From: Pagrus major
Lineage: Eukaryota; Chordata; Actinopteri; Spariformes; Sparidae
Assembly: GCF_040436345.1 (NCBI RefSeq)
Contig: NC_133238.1
Coordinates: 2,641,267 to 2,705,266 of the forward strand
Reading direction: 5' to 3'
Length of the DNA: 64,000 bases
The position numbers were made by a program, and so were the translations under genes. Every line of letters begins with the position of its first letter. Position 1 is the stretch's first letter. Positions 11,523-22,264 of this stretch are shown here, one piece after another. Under the pieces are notes generated by a model that worked only from the letters and a program-made list of their open reading frames with translations, searched no databases and was not told the DNA's origin.

Positions 11523-14500
11523 TATCGTCATGGCACAGGCAGTATCGATAAAATGATTTGTGTTAGGTCTCAGGGACCTGGTTACTAAGCCTTATGGCCG
11601 TACCAGCTAACAGGCCATAACCTGAATGCCTTAGGTGTCATTTTCACATGACCAGATGCAGGCCTTAGCTGCAACACATGTAAGCTTGACTGTACCTCTT
11701 CACCCATTGTCTGCAGCGTCACTCATATGCGTGTTCTAGACTGTTCTCCCAAGTCATTTAAGCACATGCCCTAAAACAGTTTACGTTCATTGTCAAAGCC
11801 CTCCAGCAGCCGTACTAATTATGATGGCAGCAAAGAAGAAAGTCGAGTGATGTTTTTACTGTAAATTGACACAGAAGTGACAGAGAACTAGTTCCTTTAC
11901 CATTTCCAACTTGGTTTCTTTAACATTGACAAAGTTTAATCATGTGGTTATTATAGCAACCATGATATTGAAGGTCCCCCAACCTTAAGAACTTAATTTT
12001 AACCTTAACCACAAACTAACCAAAGATCATTTAAATCAGTCAAAGTTTAATCAGACAATTCACAACAACCATCAAAATCAACAGGGCAGTCACATAGAAA
12101 CAGCTGAGGTTTACAGCGTTCTCCATCTCCTCTCTCTCTCACTTTGCTGTTGTGCCCCTTCTTTCTGTGGATTACTACCATACCCAAAAGGCCTATTTAC
12201 AACTACGAAAAGCAAGCAGGCTAACCAAGTCCTCTGCTCCATTTCTATTTTAAATGTTTCCGAGCATGCAGTTATGTCACTGCAACAGATATTGTGGCAT
12301 ATTTAAACAGTAAAAGTTAAAGCTGTACTTATAGATAGAGGACAGAGGAAACTCTCCAGAGGACACAGAATTCAGTTTCTCAAATAAATATTTGTAGATA
12401 CTGTAGCTCTGATGGAGCTCAGGAATCATCAGGAGGATGACTACTTCATGAACCTGAACCTTTTTGATGTGCAGAAGAACAATAATTAATGTTAGATTCT
12501 GACCATTCCTTGTCGATAGATTTAAATAATCAATGGAGTTAAGCCGCTGTGCCTCGTGCTTAAATGCACACAGAGGACGCATTTAATGTTTCTGCTGCTG
12601 GGGGATCGCTACATGTAATGTCATCAATATTTGTCTCTGTATTATTATTTAACCAACCTGCACCCCATCCGTCATTAATCACAATGTTGATTTTTATGAC
12701 CAGGCGTCCTGATCCTCAGATCATCCTGCAGAAAACTGCGATCCCCACATCACTATATATGAACCCGCCCCCTGCATTGCACCTTTAAAGGAGAATTGAC
12801 CCCAGAATTTTAATAATGTTGATAGCATAATTCCATACTCATCAATGCAGGTTAAAGAGACAATACAGCTATTAGTATTACGCTTCGATAAACTTGATGT
12901 ACTTACAAAGAATTAAATAAATGAACAATCAAGTAAAGGGAACCAATAGCAGTTATAATTACTATTAATTAATTAGACCATCCCTGCCCATGTTGATAAG
13001 CCTCTTAACCTCCAGATGGTTACACAGTTTCCAAACCAGAGCTGAAGTCAGATCCCTGTAACATTACCAGGGTAGAAAGAGTTAATATCTCTTTCAATAA
13101 ATATGCAGTCAAAAACACTGCAGCACCCCGACAAATCAGTCTTATCTGATAAGAAACCTTTTTGAGGGTCAAACTGAGTGTCCTGAGATTCCTTCTTTCC
13201 CTAATAAAATTCCTGGGGGACATTTAAAATGGAGAAGGGCATCACTGCTGAAGGTGTAAAAGCTTGTTTCACACCACAGTGCACAACAAATAGGCACTCT
13301 GGCAGTGGTGAGTTGTGCCTGAACTGATTGCTAACCAGAATGCTCACCACTCCAGACCAGCGGTGAACGCTTTATCAAGGCATACAGAGCTCCCACCTTT
13401 ACACTTAACAGTACATTATGGTTCATAACTCCTAATGGAGACCTCTGGGAATATAAACACCCTAAAAAGAGGAACTGGTTGCTTTGCCCTAGGAGGAAGT
13501 GTTATTACTTTTGCTGAGTCATGAATAATGGATCAAGCTGCTGTATAATCCCTGTGTGATAACTACCATGATCGGCATGGAGGGAAAGGCTGAAAATAGA
13601 GGCAGAAAACAAAAAAAGACGGATGACCTCTTTTACACGATCATGAGAACGATGCAGCAGCAGCCTTCCCCCCCGATAACCCCCAACCTTCCCTCTACCA
13701 GCTGTGACATACTCGCCCTTTTACATCCACATCATCCGTTTTGTTGTTTGCAAATCCATCCACCTTGATAAAGTGTGCTCTGCGAGCATGCAGGGGTCCG
13801 ACTCGAGTTGTGGAGGATCACTATAGCAACAGCGACTATGGGATGTTTTATGTTGGCTGCAAAATCAGCCCCCTATCCACTGCATAGATGGATATCGGTA
13901 ACATCTCTTAGGTAAGTGATTGTATTACAGCGGTTGACGGAACTAAAGCACATCTATTTCAGAGCAAGGTTCTTTGGATTGTGTTAGAGAGCTGAATAAC
14001 AAGCAGATCCAGGAGCAGCAGATCCAGCAGCTGTAGAGCAACTGCTCCCCCAAATGACAGCAGGTGGTACTACAAGTCTCCTGCCTTCAAGCTCCCCCTG
14101 AAGAACTGCTTGTTGTCTCAGAGGACACACCTACGCATCAGATGTAATTCAGCGCGCTCACACACACACTGCACCATGTACCCCCACAGACACACACTGA
14201 GAGAAACAGCTAACCTGCACAAACACAAACACTCCCCCACACAGACAAATGTATGCACCTTATTCATGTCCACAGCAATGTTTAAAAAAAAGACACCACA
14301 ACTTAAAAAAAGCAGCCTTTCTTCTCCCCATCCTCCAGTTTCTAATGACTGCCTTTTGTGGCCCCTTTTAAGGATGAAGTACCAGCCATTGTCAGCAAAC
14401 TGGCTGGCTGAATAGATGTTGCTACCATGGCCTGTGTTCAAAAAGCTTCTTAGAATCAGCCGATGTGAGGGAGAGATTTCATAGAATCAAATCACTTTCT

Positions 14501-14975
14501 GGACCAATGACAATTAAAGTCCTTCAATTGTATGTCTAAAAATCTCTGTAGATATAATAATTGTTCTGACAGACAAAATGTTCACAGTACAAAGTTAATT
14601 TATGAAGTATTTTATAACACAAGGTCTAATAATGAAGTGCTACCTATACAACAATACACCGATAATGTGCCAGAAGGGCTTGTTTGCTAGAAGGGTTGTA
14701 CATATTAAACTTGGTAAGCCTGCAGTTCACCTGTTTCACCAAACTCACTCCTCTCATGTCAGCTCTTCCTTTGCACCATACACACACTACCTGACATGCA
14801 GTTGGTGTGATCCCATCTGTGCTGCACAATGCACAACGGCCTGTAGAATGTGACACTCCTACTTCTGTTTGCAATTCAGTCCAAGGAAAATTTTCTATTT
14901 TTTGGTTCCAGCTGGGAACCAGCCTTTCAGCTTCCTCTCGGCTCGACTTCTGAATCAATTTACTTTTGTTTGAAA
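11523..14975. other. No recognised gene
   Basis: Non-coding. Short frames only. Confidence 0.5.
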
Positions 14976-15029
14976 TGCTCAGGAAAAAGACTCCCGCACA
15001 CTGTCCACTTCACTTGCAATGAAGTTTAA

Positions 15030-15077
15030 TGACAATGACGTTTCGGTACTTAGACCTTCATCAGGTTATCTTACAAT
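15030..15077 (-). ncRNA. Hammerhead-ribozyme-like motif (left arm)
   Basis: The inverted copy carries the same CTGATGA core (15064-15058), GAAAC and GTC (15033-15031). Its stem I has a mismatch (CTTC in place of CTTA), so this copy looks less competent than the right-arm copy. Confidence 0.4.
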
Positions 15078-15334
15078 ACAATGGGGGAGGCTGTCTTAAG
15101 TAGGGTTGTGGACTGTAGACAGACATCCTTCAAAATCCCATCTGTATGAGGAAAGTCCTGTTGTTTGTGAAATTTATTGTTAAGATGTACCCTTTGAAAT
15201 ATTAGACCATGCTTCCTAGTGGTCTGGATGACTAAATCCTCAATGTGACATCATGAGGTGGCCTGTTCTGTAATCTTTGATGAGATTTATTTCTTTCATT
15301 TTTTTCCCCATAAGTAATTCTTCATCATATGGTT

Positions 15335-15335
15335 G

Positions 15336-15430
<95 letters not shown>
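15335..15430. repeat. (TA)n microsatellite
   Basis: About 45 TA dinucleotides at the centre of the inverted-repeat element, likely able to extrude as a cruciform. Confidence 0.95.
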
Positions 15431-15433
<3 letters not shown>

Positions 15434-15730
15434 TCTAATTGTGTGTCCTTTTTGTTCAAGGACAGGCTCTTGAAGACACATTAAGCTCTAACCTGCTTTT
15501 GTATCACATTTATACTGTTATACTATTTCTATTGTGAACATACACGCATTGATTGATATATGAACTTTTCCTGTTATGATGTTTTTTTAAAAAAAAATGA
15601 TTTCCATTCAGTGGCATAGATTTATTGGCCCAGGTGTGTTTGATGGGATTTTGAGGGATGTCTGTCTGCAGTGTAGCCTGATTGGTCCACGTGAGTCCAC
15701 AACCCTACTTAGAGCTGCCTCCCCCATTGT

Positions 15731-15795
15731 CTTGTAAGATAACCTGATGAAGGTCTAAGTACCGAAACGTCGTTGTCATTAAACTTAATTGCAAG
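15731..15795 (+). ncRNA. Hammerhead-ribozyme-like motif (right arm)
   Basis: CTGATGA at 15744-15750 is followed by a possible stem II (GGT 15752-15754 with ACC 15761-15763), GAAA at 15764-15767, a short stem III, and GTC at 15775-15777 as the expected cleavage triplet. Stem I could form by TAAG 15735-15738 with CTTA 15784-15787 and CTTG 15731-15734 with CAAG 15792-15795. The extra A after the core and the weak inner stem I are departures from the consensus; activity is unproven. Confidence 0.45.
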
Positions 15796-16059
15796 TGAAG
15801 TGGACAGTGTGCGGGAGTCTTTTTCCTGATTTTGTCCCCCTTCAGTCTTCTCCTACGCACCTGTCGATCTTAAGGTGTGCAAAAGCTGCACTCTGTGAAT
15901 CCTCGGTTGAAATGCCCAAAACTGTAAAAAACAAAACAAAAATTACTGGAATAACACCTGTTCCATATAGGTGGAAAGGGGAAACAGGGAACCTGACATC
16001 ACATATCCACACTTTGGTAAACAAATCTCAGACACAGGTGTTTTTCTTAAGGAAACTAA

Positions 16060-16250
16060 AAGGGGAGATATGCTCATTTTCAGGTTAATATTTTTACAAC
16101 TATCTACTAGAATAGGTTAACATGCTTTACTGTCTGAGAAACAAGACGACATTTCCATTATACTGTCCAATGTTGCAAGATTGTATCAACCCTCTGTCTG
16201 AAACGCTTCGCTGTAGCCCCGTCCTCTTTAAGGCCATCAGTCTGACTGTT
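16060..16250 (+). repeat. Teleost MITE, 'TATGCTCATTTTCAGGTT' family
   Basis: GGGGAGATATGCTCATTTTCAGG, ATAGGTTAACATGCTTTA, CCCTCTGTCTGAAACGCTTCG and CCTCTTTAAGGCC occur in the order known for a very common fish hAT-type MITE (words split by mutations). Confidence 0.65.
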
Positions 16251-16997
16251 CAGCTCACACAGGTCAAAGCCAGCAACACTCTTTGTGTCTCCAGTCAGCG
16301 ATGCCAGTGCTTTTAGCTCCCAGTTAGCTGCACTTCTACAGTGAATATCACCACAAAAACCTCTTCTTTCTTTCATCAAATTAAACCAAGTTATATATTT
16401 TTAAACCAAGTTGAATATTGTCCAATGAAGTCCATCGCTCACTGCCAACTTCATTTGTCAATCAAAAACACAATTTCTTTTGACAGAAGATATATTTTCT
16501 ATTATTCCTGCTCAATGTAGTTGGGTATGACTGTTTTCATTATGTTGCTACAACATGACAGTGTCCCCACCGTTTTTTATTTAATTGCACAACAGGGCAG
16601 CCACTGGAGTATAGCAAGCACTCCCAGTTTGGAAGGCCAACTGGCTCTTTCATGTATCTTCACCGCCATGACAGAAGCAGCTGTTAATGGCTATCAACAT
16701 ATCAATCACGATGGTAGCAAATGATTTTCCCTTTCCAGTGGTGTATTGATGGGAAGTTGGGTTGCAGGGGAGCCAAGCTATTTCCATGCGTTGTGGTCCC
16801 ACCTCCCACCTCACAGGCGGTTTTAGGGCCCAGTCAGACAGAGCGCAGTTCTGCAGTGAGAGGCCACTTTTCCAGTTGTTTTCTAAATGCAGCTGGAAGC
16901 AGAACAGAAGACAAATGATTTTTTTGTCTTGAATGATAGTACATTACTTTCTAATGATAGTAATAAGTACATTTAGGAAGTAACTTAACCAACACTG

Positions 16998-17545
16998 CAT
17001 TTAAAGAGTCAGTTCACCCTAAATCATAAAGAAATATATTTACTTGTATCCCTTAAGGTATTTTTCTCTCACAGTTTTGGTTTCATTTGCAGAGGTTTTG
17101 AGACATGCGTCTTCAAAGATCTGTGGCCACCAAATAGGCCTCTTCACCTGCAGACATTTTGACATGTGACAGTAGTAAAGCACGAGTGTAATTAATAAAG
17201 TCAATGAGGGCTGAATTCCTTTTTAGCTAATTCAGTTTCAGAGCTCTGGTACCTGTCACACTGTCAGACCTTACTGGGACAATAGAATAGAACAGAGCCA
17301 TTGTTGATGTCATTGGTAACACCCATGCTTTCTATGAAGAGTCAAAATGTCTTCTGCTGCTGCTGCTGTTACAGTAGAGGTCAATGGGATTGTGTTTGTG
17401 GTGCTAGCAGCATTGAAAAATTCACAACATCTCCAACCTATACGACAAAAAAGGTTCTTATTTCCTTTACCGTCACAAAAAAGTTTTAATTTTCACTCAT
17501 CCTACCCAGATAAGAAAGAATCCAACCCAGTGCCAGGAATTTAAA
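16998..17545. repeat. 'TTAAAGAGTCAGTTCACCC' repeat fragment
   Basis: The opening and the following CAGTTTTGGTTTCATTTGCAGAGG-like wording resemble a common fish element starting AAAGGGTCAGTTCACCC. The right end is estimated from the AAAAGTTTTAATTTTCACTC segment and is uncertain. Confidence 0.45.
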
Positions 17546-19000
17546 ATGCACATATACTACTGTCCTGTACTATGTACTGTATATAGGTAAAAGTCAGTCT
17601 TCTCACTGATGGTCTTGTTTGCTTAAGGTCAAATAGAGGCACCAGTATTAGATTGAGACTTTAACTGGTTTAATAACCAGTTGAAAGCCCCTTTCAGTGT
17701 TTTAAAAATTATTTCACTTTGCAGTCTGTTTTTGACACATAGTTAGAAATGGGGACAGCTCAAGCTGGGTACAGGCCACCAAAAAATGAAGATTGTCTCT
17801 GGAAAACGGGGACATCTGGTCACCCTATTCTGATGGAAGTCATCAGAAACTCCAATTAGTTTCCTCACATCTTTCTCTCTCAAATCATCTTGGTATAAAA
17901 AGAAGTAGAATAATAAAGCCTCAGCATAACTGTGAATTTTAGGGCTCATTAGCATCTATTTGCACCTACTTGTGTCTTGAGTTTATTTAGTCACTAAAGT
18001 TTGCTTTGCATTCATAATTTGTGTATCATTTTAAAAGCTTTGGCCATCTTTGATTTGAGCATTTACTTTGGTGAGTGCAATGTTCAGAACTAACAGAAAT
18101 AATATCAACCCAAGTTGTATTAAACATTAGTTTTTACTTGGATACTTAGATCTACAGAACTGTTGTTAACAGTTTTCATTTGCAGTACTTTATAGAGAGC
18201 AATTTAATCCTGAATAAGGCCCTCACAAAACAAACACAAATAACAAACACAAAATAAGCTTTCACATCTAGTAAACAGACAAAAGTGAAACCAATTATAC
18301 CTAACTCTGTGGCCTTTTTTTGCCTCTATGAATTATTATAAGCCATGCAGTCCATATTACACTGAACAGTTGTTGCTGTTATAACTTTACTTTAAACACG
18401 ATGATGTGACAGCTAATTAAAGAGAAAATCTCCCACACACAGAATATGTCACAAACCGTTCTGCGGTTAACAACAAGGTTTCTCGATCAGAGTGAAGGAA
18501 AAACTCAGTTTTATATTTGTATCAACCCCACTGACACACAGAAACAGTATAGAAATGCTAGTACTGTATATAAACTGCGAGAGTAAAGAAAAAAACATGT
18601 CAAGCCAAATGTCATTTTTTAAAGAAAACTACAACGCTGAGCGGCGGCTTGACTTTTACGGAATAGTGGCCTAACCTTTTCAGGTCAGATTCACAGGGGA
18701 ATAGAAATAAGTGAGAGAAAGGGCATCTGCATTCTGCTCAGTGCGCCCGAGAGAGGCTGTTCTGCTCTGACAGAGCAATGTCAAAGCTATGTGATGACTC
18801 TTGAACCGCATCTAAAAATATACTCATTAGATTAGACTTTAGCTGAGGAATAAATACAAGAGACGTCTACTAGAATTTGGCTTTTGGTACAAACATAGTT
18901 ATTGTCACACTACCAAGCCTTGCTGACTTTCTCCTCTCTTATAAACACTAGGCTGACAAAAGTAACATAAATTCAGGTTTCTAAGTGCTGTATCATAGCC
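17546..19000. other. No recognised gene
   Basis: Non-coding A+T-rich sequence, nothing identified. Confidence 0.5.
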
Positions 19001-19065
19001 AACTGGACATGTTTCAGACTTCACCCAAGAGGCTTCTTCAGTTCTAACACTGTATGCCGGTACAT
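19000..19065 (-). repeat. Repeat tail with a degenerate hammerhead-like core
   Basis: Reverse complement reads GAACTGAAGAAGCCTCTTGG then GTGAAGTCTGAAACATGTCC. The CTGAAGA...GAAAC...GTC order matches a frequent fish retroelement tail. The stem II pairing is largely lost here. Confidence 0.45.
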
Positions 19066-19124
19066 TGTCCAAACACAAACATGTTGCATTTTGAAATTCA
19101 GGTTGACGTCAAACTAGAGAATAG

Positions 19125-19215
19125 AAGAATAGAAGTGAAGGCATAGAATGCCTTTATTGTTGTTGCACACAGTTGTACAATGAAATTTGCTGTGCAAAAC
19201 AGGAACGTGCATAGT
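19125..19215. repeat. LINE/SINE 3'-tail-like fragment
   Basis: GAATGCCTTTATTGTTGTTG and CACAGTTGTACAATGAAATT are typical of the 3' tail of fish retroelements (antisense orientation possible). Confidence 0.5.
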
Positions 19216-19640
19216 CGGCCGGGAATATTCAGGTGCATTTTTGTGACAACGTGGTTTATGACGATGGAATATTGTATTCTTAATTTAGGCTCATGACAGT
19301 CGTAATGTAACTTGTGTTATCCCACTCTCTCCCTCTTTCAGATGACAAATGCTGTAATCTTTTGTATGTATGTTCGGTATGTTTATCTGTTTCATGCCCT
19401 GCATGTTTCAGATGTTTCCTTGCCCCAACACACCTGATTCAAATGAATGGGTCGTTATCAGGCTTTTATCAGAGCTGCCAAGTCTCACACATTGACCATG
19501 TGACTCAAGATGCAATTGAGCTTCTTCACACAGTCACATGCTAATCCTCCTATGTCACACATTGAGAATCATAAATTGCCCCTTTTTATTTCTTTCCCCT
19601 CTAATATATTTCCTCACTTGCTGCTTGCTGTACTTAGGGC

Positions 19641-19761
19641 CCTATTCTGCCTCTGATTGGCTTACCCAGATATTAACCCTAACCAATCATCACTCCTCAT
19701 GCCCAACTCTAACCAACCCAATGAAAGGCAACAAGTACCAACCAATCAGAGGCAGAGTAGG
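19641..19761. repeat. Small inverted-repeat element, 20-base ends
   Basis: CCTATTCTGCCTCTGATTGG (19641-19660) is mirrored by the sequence at 19742-19761 at 19 of 20 positions. The 81-base centre is rich in AACCCTAACC/ACCAACCC words. Confidence 0.75.
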
Positions 19762-19891
19762 GCGGGTAATGACCGCCTTTCAGCTGAAGTGGAAGGTCAA
19801 ACAGTAGGTAACCATCTAATTTTGATATGAATTATGTTATTTTTCTGGATTAATAAAATGCATTGTAAATAGTCACCACAATTTACAGTCC

Positions 19892-20625
19892 ATGGGAAAT
19901 AATATCGATCCGGAAAATAATTTCTTCTGTAACATAAATAATAATAGCTGCTACTACACAGAGGAACAGTATAATCAAATCATTAAGACAGTTAACAGAT
20001 TATCAGTAATCAACTTCAACTGCAGAAGCCTGTATGCAAACTTCAACAACATCAAGGACTGTCATATCATATCATATCTGAAGCTTGGATCAACTCTGAT
20101 AAAGGAAGAAACTTTTGATTAGACGGATATGAATTCAGTTATATAAATAGAAAAAGAAAGAGTGGAGGAGGAGTGGCTATGGATGTAGACAAAAACCTGA
20201 ATTATATAGTGTTAGAATGTACGACAACTGTGGTGTACAACTTATTAGAGAGTATAACAACTGAAATCTGCATAGAGAAAAACAGAAATATAATAATTAG
20301 TTGTGTACATATAGGGCACCAGGGTCTAGTATTGAATCTTTCAGGGACTGGGTGGAGGAAATGTTTTTACTTGTACTTTTTCATCTGTAGGGATTTCAAT
20401 GTTGATCTGTTGAATCCAAATAACCAAAAAAATACTGAAGAATTCATCAACATTAGATGATATTAAAAATAATGTTAAAGGAATATGGAATATATTAAGA
20501 AATGGTTCAGGACAAATAAGTTATCCTCAATATTTTATTGATAATGATAATGAAAATTATAATATGGACAATGTGGTAAATAGCTTTAATGCATTTTGTG
20601 TGAGTGTTCTTAATGTAGACTGTGT
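19892..20625 (+). mobile_element. LINE fragment: endonuclease region with internal deletion
   Basis: The first frame (19892-20122) reads LSVINFNCRSLYANFNNIKD, the start of an apurinic endonuclease domain. After a frame change, 20173-20460 continues with NLLESITTEICIEKNRNIII and DFNVDLLNPNNQKNTEEFI. At about 20450 it jumps to wording that normally lies between endonuclease and reverse transcriptase (WNILRNGSGQISYPQYFI). Several stops and frameshifts make it dead. It is a jockey/L2-like LINE; the exact clade is unresolved. Confidence 0.75.
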
Positions 20626-20639
20626 ATGAACATCTTTCT

Positions 20640-21420
20640 AGTCACTAATTTACTGACAATATTTCTTGCATGTTCACTGGTATACTCAGAGTAAAGACAG
20701 AGAGGCTGCTCCTACCTGCCAGCCAGCCACACCCACCTCGTCACCTGACTCACCTCACCTGGACTCTCAGCTGCAGCTCATCTGCAATCAAGCCAGAGCT
20801 CCTCCAGTTCACTCACTCCTTGCCTGATTGTTACAGAGGCAGCAGCTGGCATGGAGGTGAGTGAGAAACTGAGCAAATATTGATAAAAGTCTAATCCTAA
20901 TGTTAATTTAAGATGAGATATTCCTGTAAATCTGGCTTCAAACGGCCCCATTTCTTTTGCCAGCGACTGAAATTCCCTTGCTTCAAAGTCTCACTCCAAA
21001 CCTTTGGTGAAACTTGGCAGCCCTGCTTTTATGTTGCATGGTTTTCATGTATTTCAAGCTTAAGCAGATGGGTATGTAGCACAAATTTTATTTGTTATGG
21101 GAGCAAGGAACAGATAAAACCAATACTTCTCCTAATGGTCCAATGGTGTAAATGTAGTGCAACCTTTAATGGTTGCTACTAGCGACTGGGAGGATGACAT
21201 GAGAAAGGGGCCAGAAACAACTGACAGGAATATCCATTTATTCTGTGCTGCCCCTTAGAGTAGATGGTGCCAATATGAAACATTACAAGAGCACTGAAGC
21301 CTACCAGTACCAAAGTGGTAAAGAGGGCTGTAAGTTACTCCACCAAGTGAAAGATCTGGTATTTTGGAAGGCTGATGTTCAGCTCAGTCACATCAGCTGA
21401 TAATAAGAACTGAGATAAGA
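20640..21420. other. No recognised gene
   Basis: Non-coding; nothing beyond short frames. Confidence 0.5.
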
Positions 21421-21424
21421 AATT

Positions 21425-22260
21425 CTCAGTTGTCATCTTGTCATGATTCGAGTTGGTGGTTCAGTTCTGTCATGTGTCATGTTTTGCTTTTCATTTTCAT
21501 TACCTCCCTTTGTCTTCTCACCCTCTTTCTGTTCACCTGTGTCTCATCAGTTAATCACCCCCTGTGTATTTAGGTCCTTTACTTCCCCTCTCCCTGTCAG
21601 TTTGATTGATCTGTTGTCATGCGTCTCAATCCTGTTTAGTCCTGTGTCCTTCTATTCCTGCCTGCATTTCAAGAGCTTTGGTTTGTACTTTTATTTTATG
21701 TTCTGTCATATTCTGTGGTGGATATTTTGGTGCTTGGTGTGGGTTCTTTTTCTGTTGTGCTTGCAGAGGTGCATTGAGAGGCCGGGCGGAGCTTCCCAAT
21801 ACAGAGCTGCTGTCACACGCTCACCTGCAGCAGGTTGGCAGTCAGCGCCTGCTGATAAAGCCCTGCTCTCCACGCAGCCTGCTGCCAGATAATTTCATCA
21901 ATTCGATGTGGTACATGGCTCCAGTTAGATCGTCGTTTTCTATGACTTCTAGTTGTTTCGTTTTGCTCTCTTAGAAATCTAACACTTTCACATGTTCTCT
22001 CTATGACCAGTGTTCACCAGCACGCCGACTTCGTGTTTCTGGCGCTAGCTCTCCGCACTCCACCAGCGGCCTGACTCTGTGCTCACCTGAGTCTCAACTC
22101 GCCACGCTACCACCAGCGCCATCGTGAGTGGGGACTCCGCCTGGGACGCTCAACACCTTCACTTACTAAACCGTTGTGAAATCAATAAATTACCTTTTTA
22201 TAATCTACTTCCAGCCTCATTGTCCGCTTTTGGGTCTACACTCCACCAACCGAGCATAAC
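21425..22260. repeat. Probable retroelement-derived block (possible LTR)
   Basis: It begins near TCATGATTCGAGTTGG, contains a long pyrimidine-rich stretch with CACCTGTGTCTCATCAGTTAATC and GTGTATTTAGGTCC (split), and ends ATCAATAAATTACC...CCGAGCATAACA. The order of a TATA-like word, an AATAAA signal and a CATAACA end fits a fish retroelement LTR. No terminal partner is visible. Confidence 0.35.
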
Positions 22261-22264
22261 ATTT

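Larger units (their letters stand above)
14979..15829. mobile_element. Inverted-repeat element, probable Penelope-like retroelement terminal repeats
   Basis: The arms at 14979-15142 and about 15642-15829 are reverse complements over most of their length; the left arm lacks about 24 bases present in the right. The centre is A+T-rich and contains a long (TA)n run. Both arms carry the CTGATGAAGGTCTAAGTACC-GAAAC block typical of repeats with hammerhead-like cores in Penelope-like elements, whose pseudo-LTRs can be inverted. No reverse transcriptase or GIY-YIG coding remains. A foldback DNA transposon is an alternative. Confidence 0.55.

Noticed and set aside
15296..15481. A frame encoding alternating Tyr-Ile
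   Set aside because: It is a translation of the (TA)n microsatellite.
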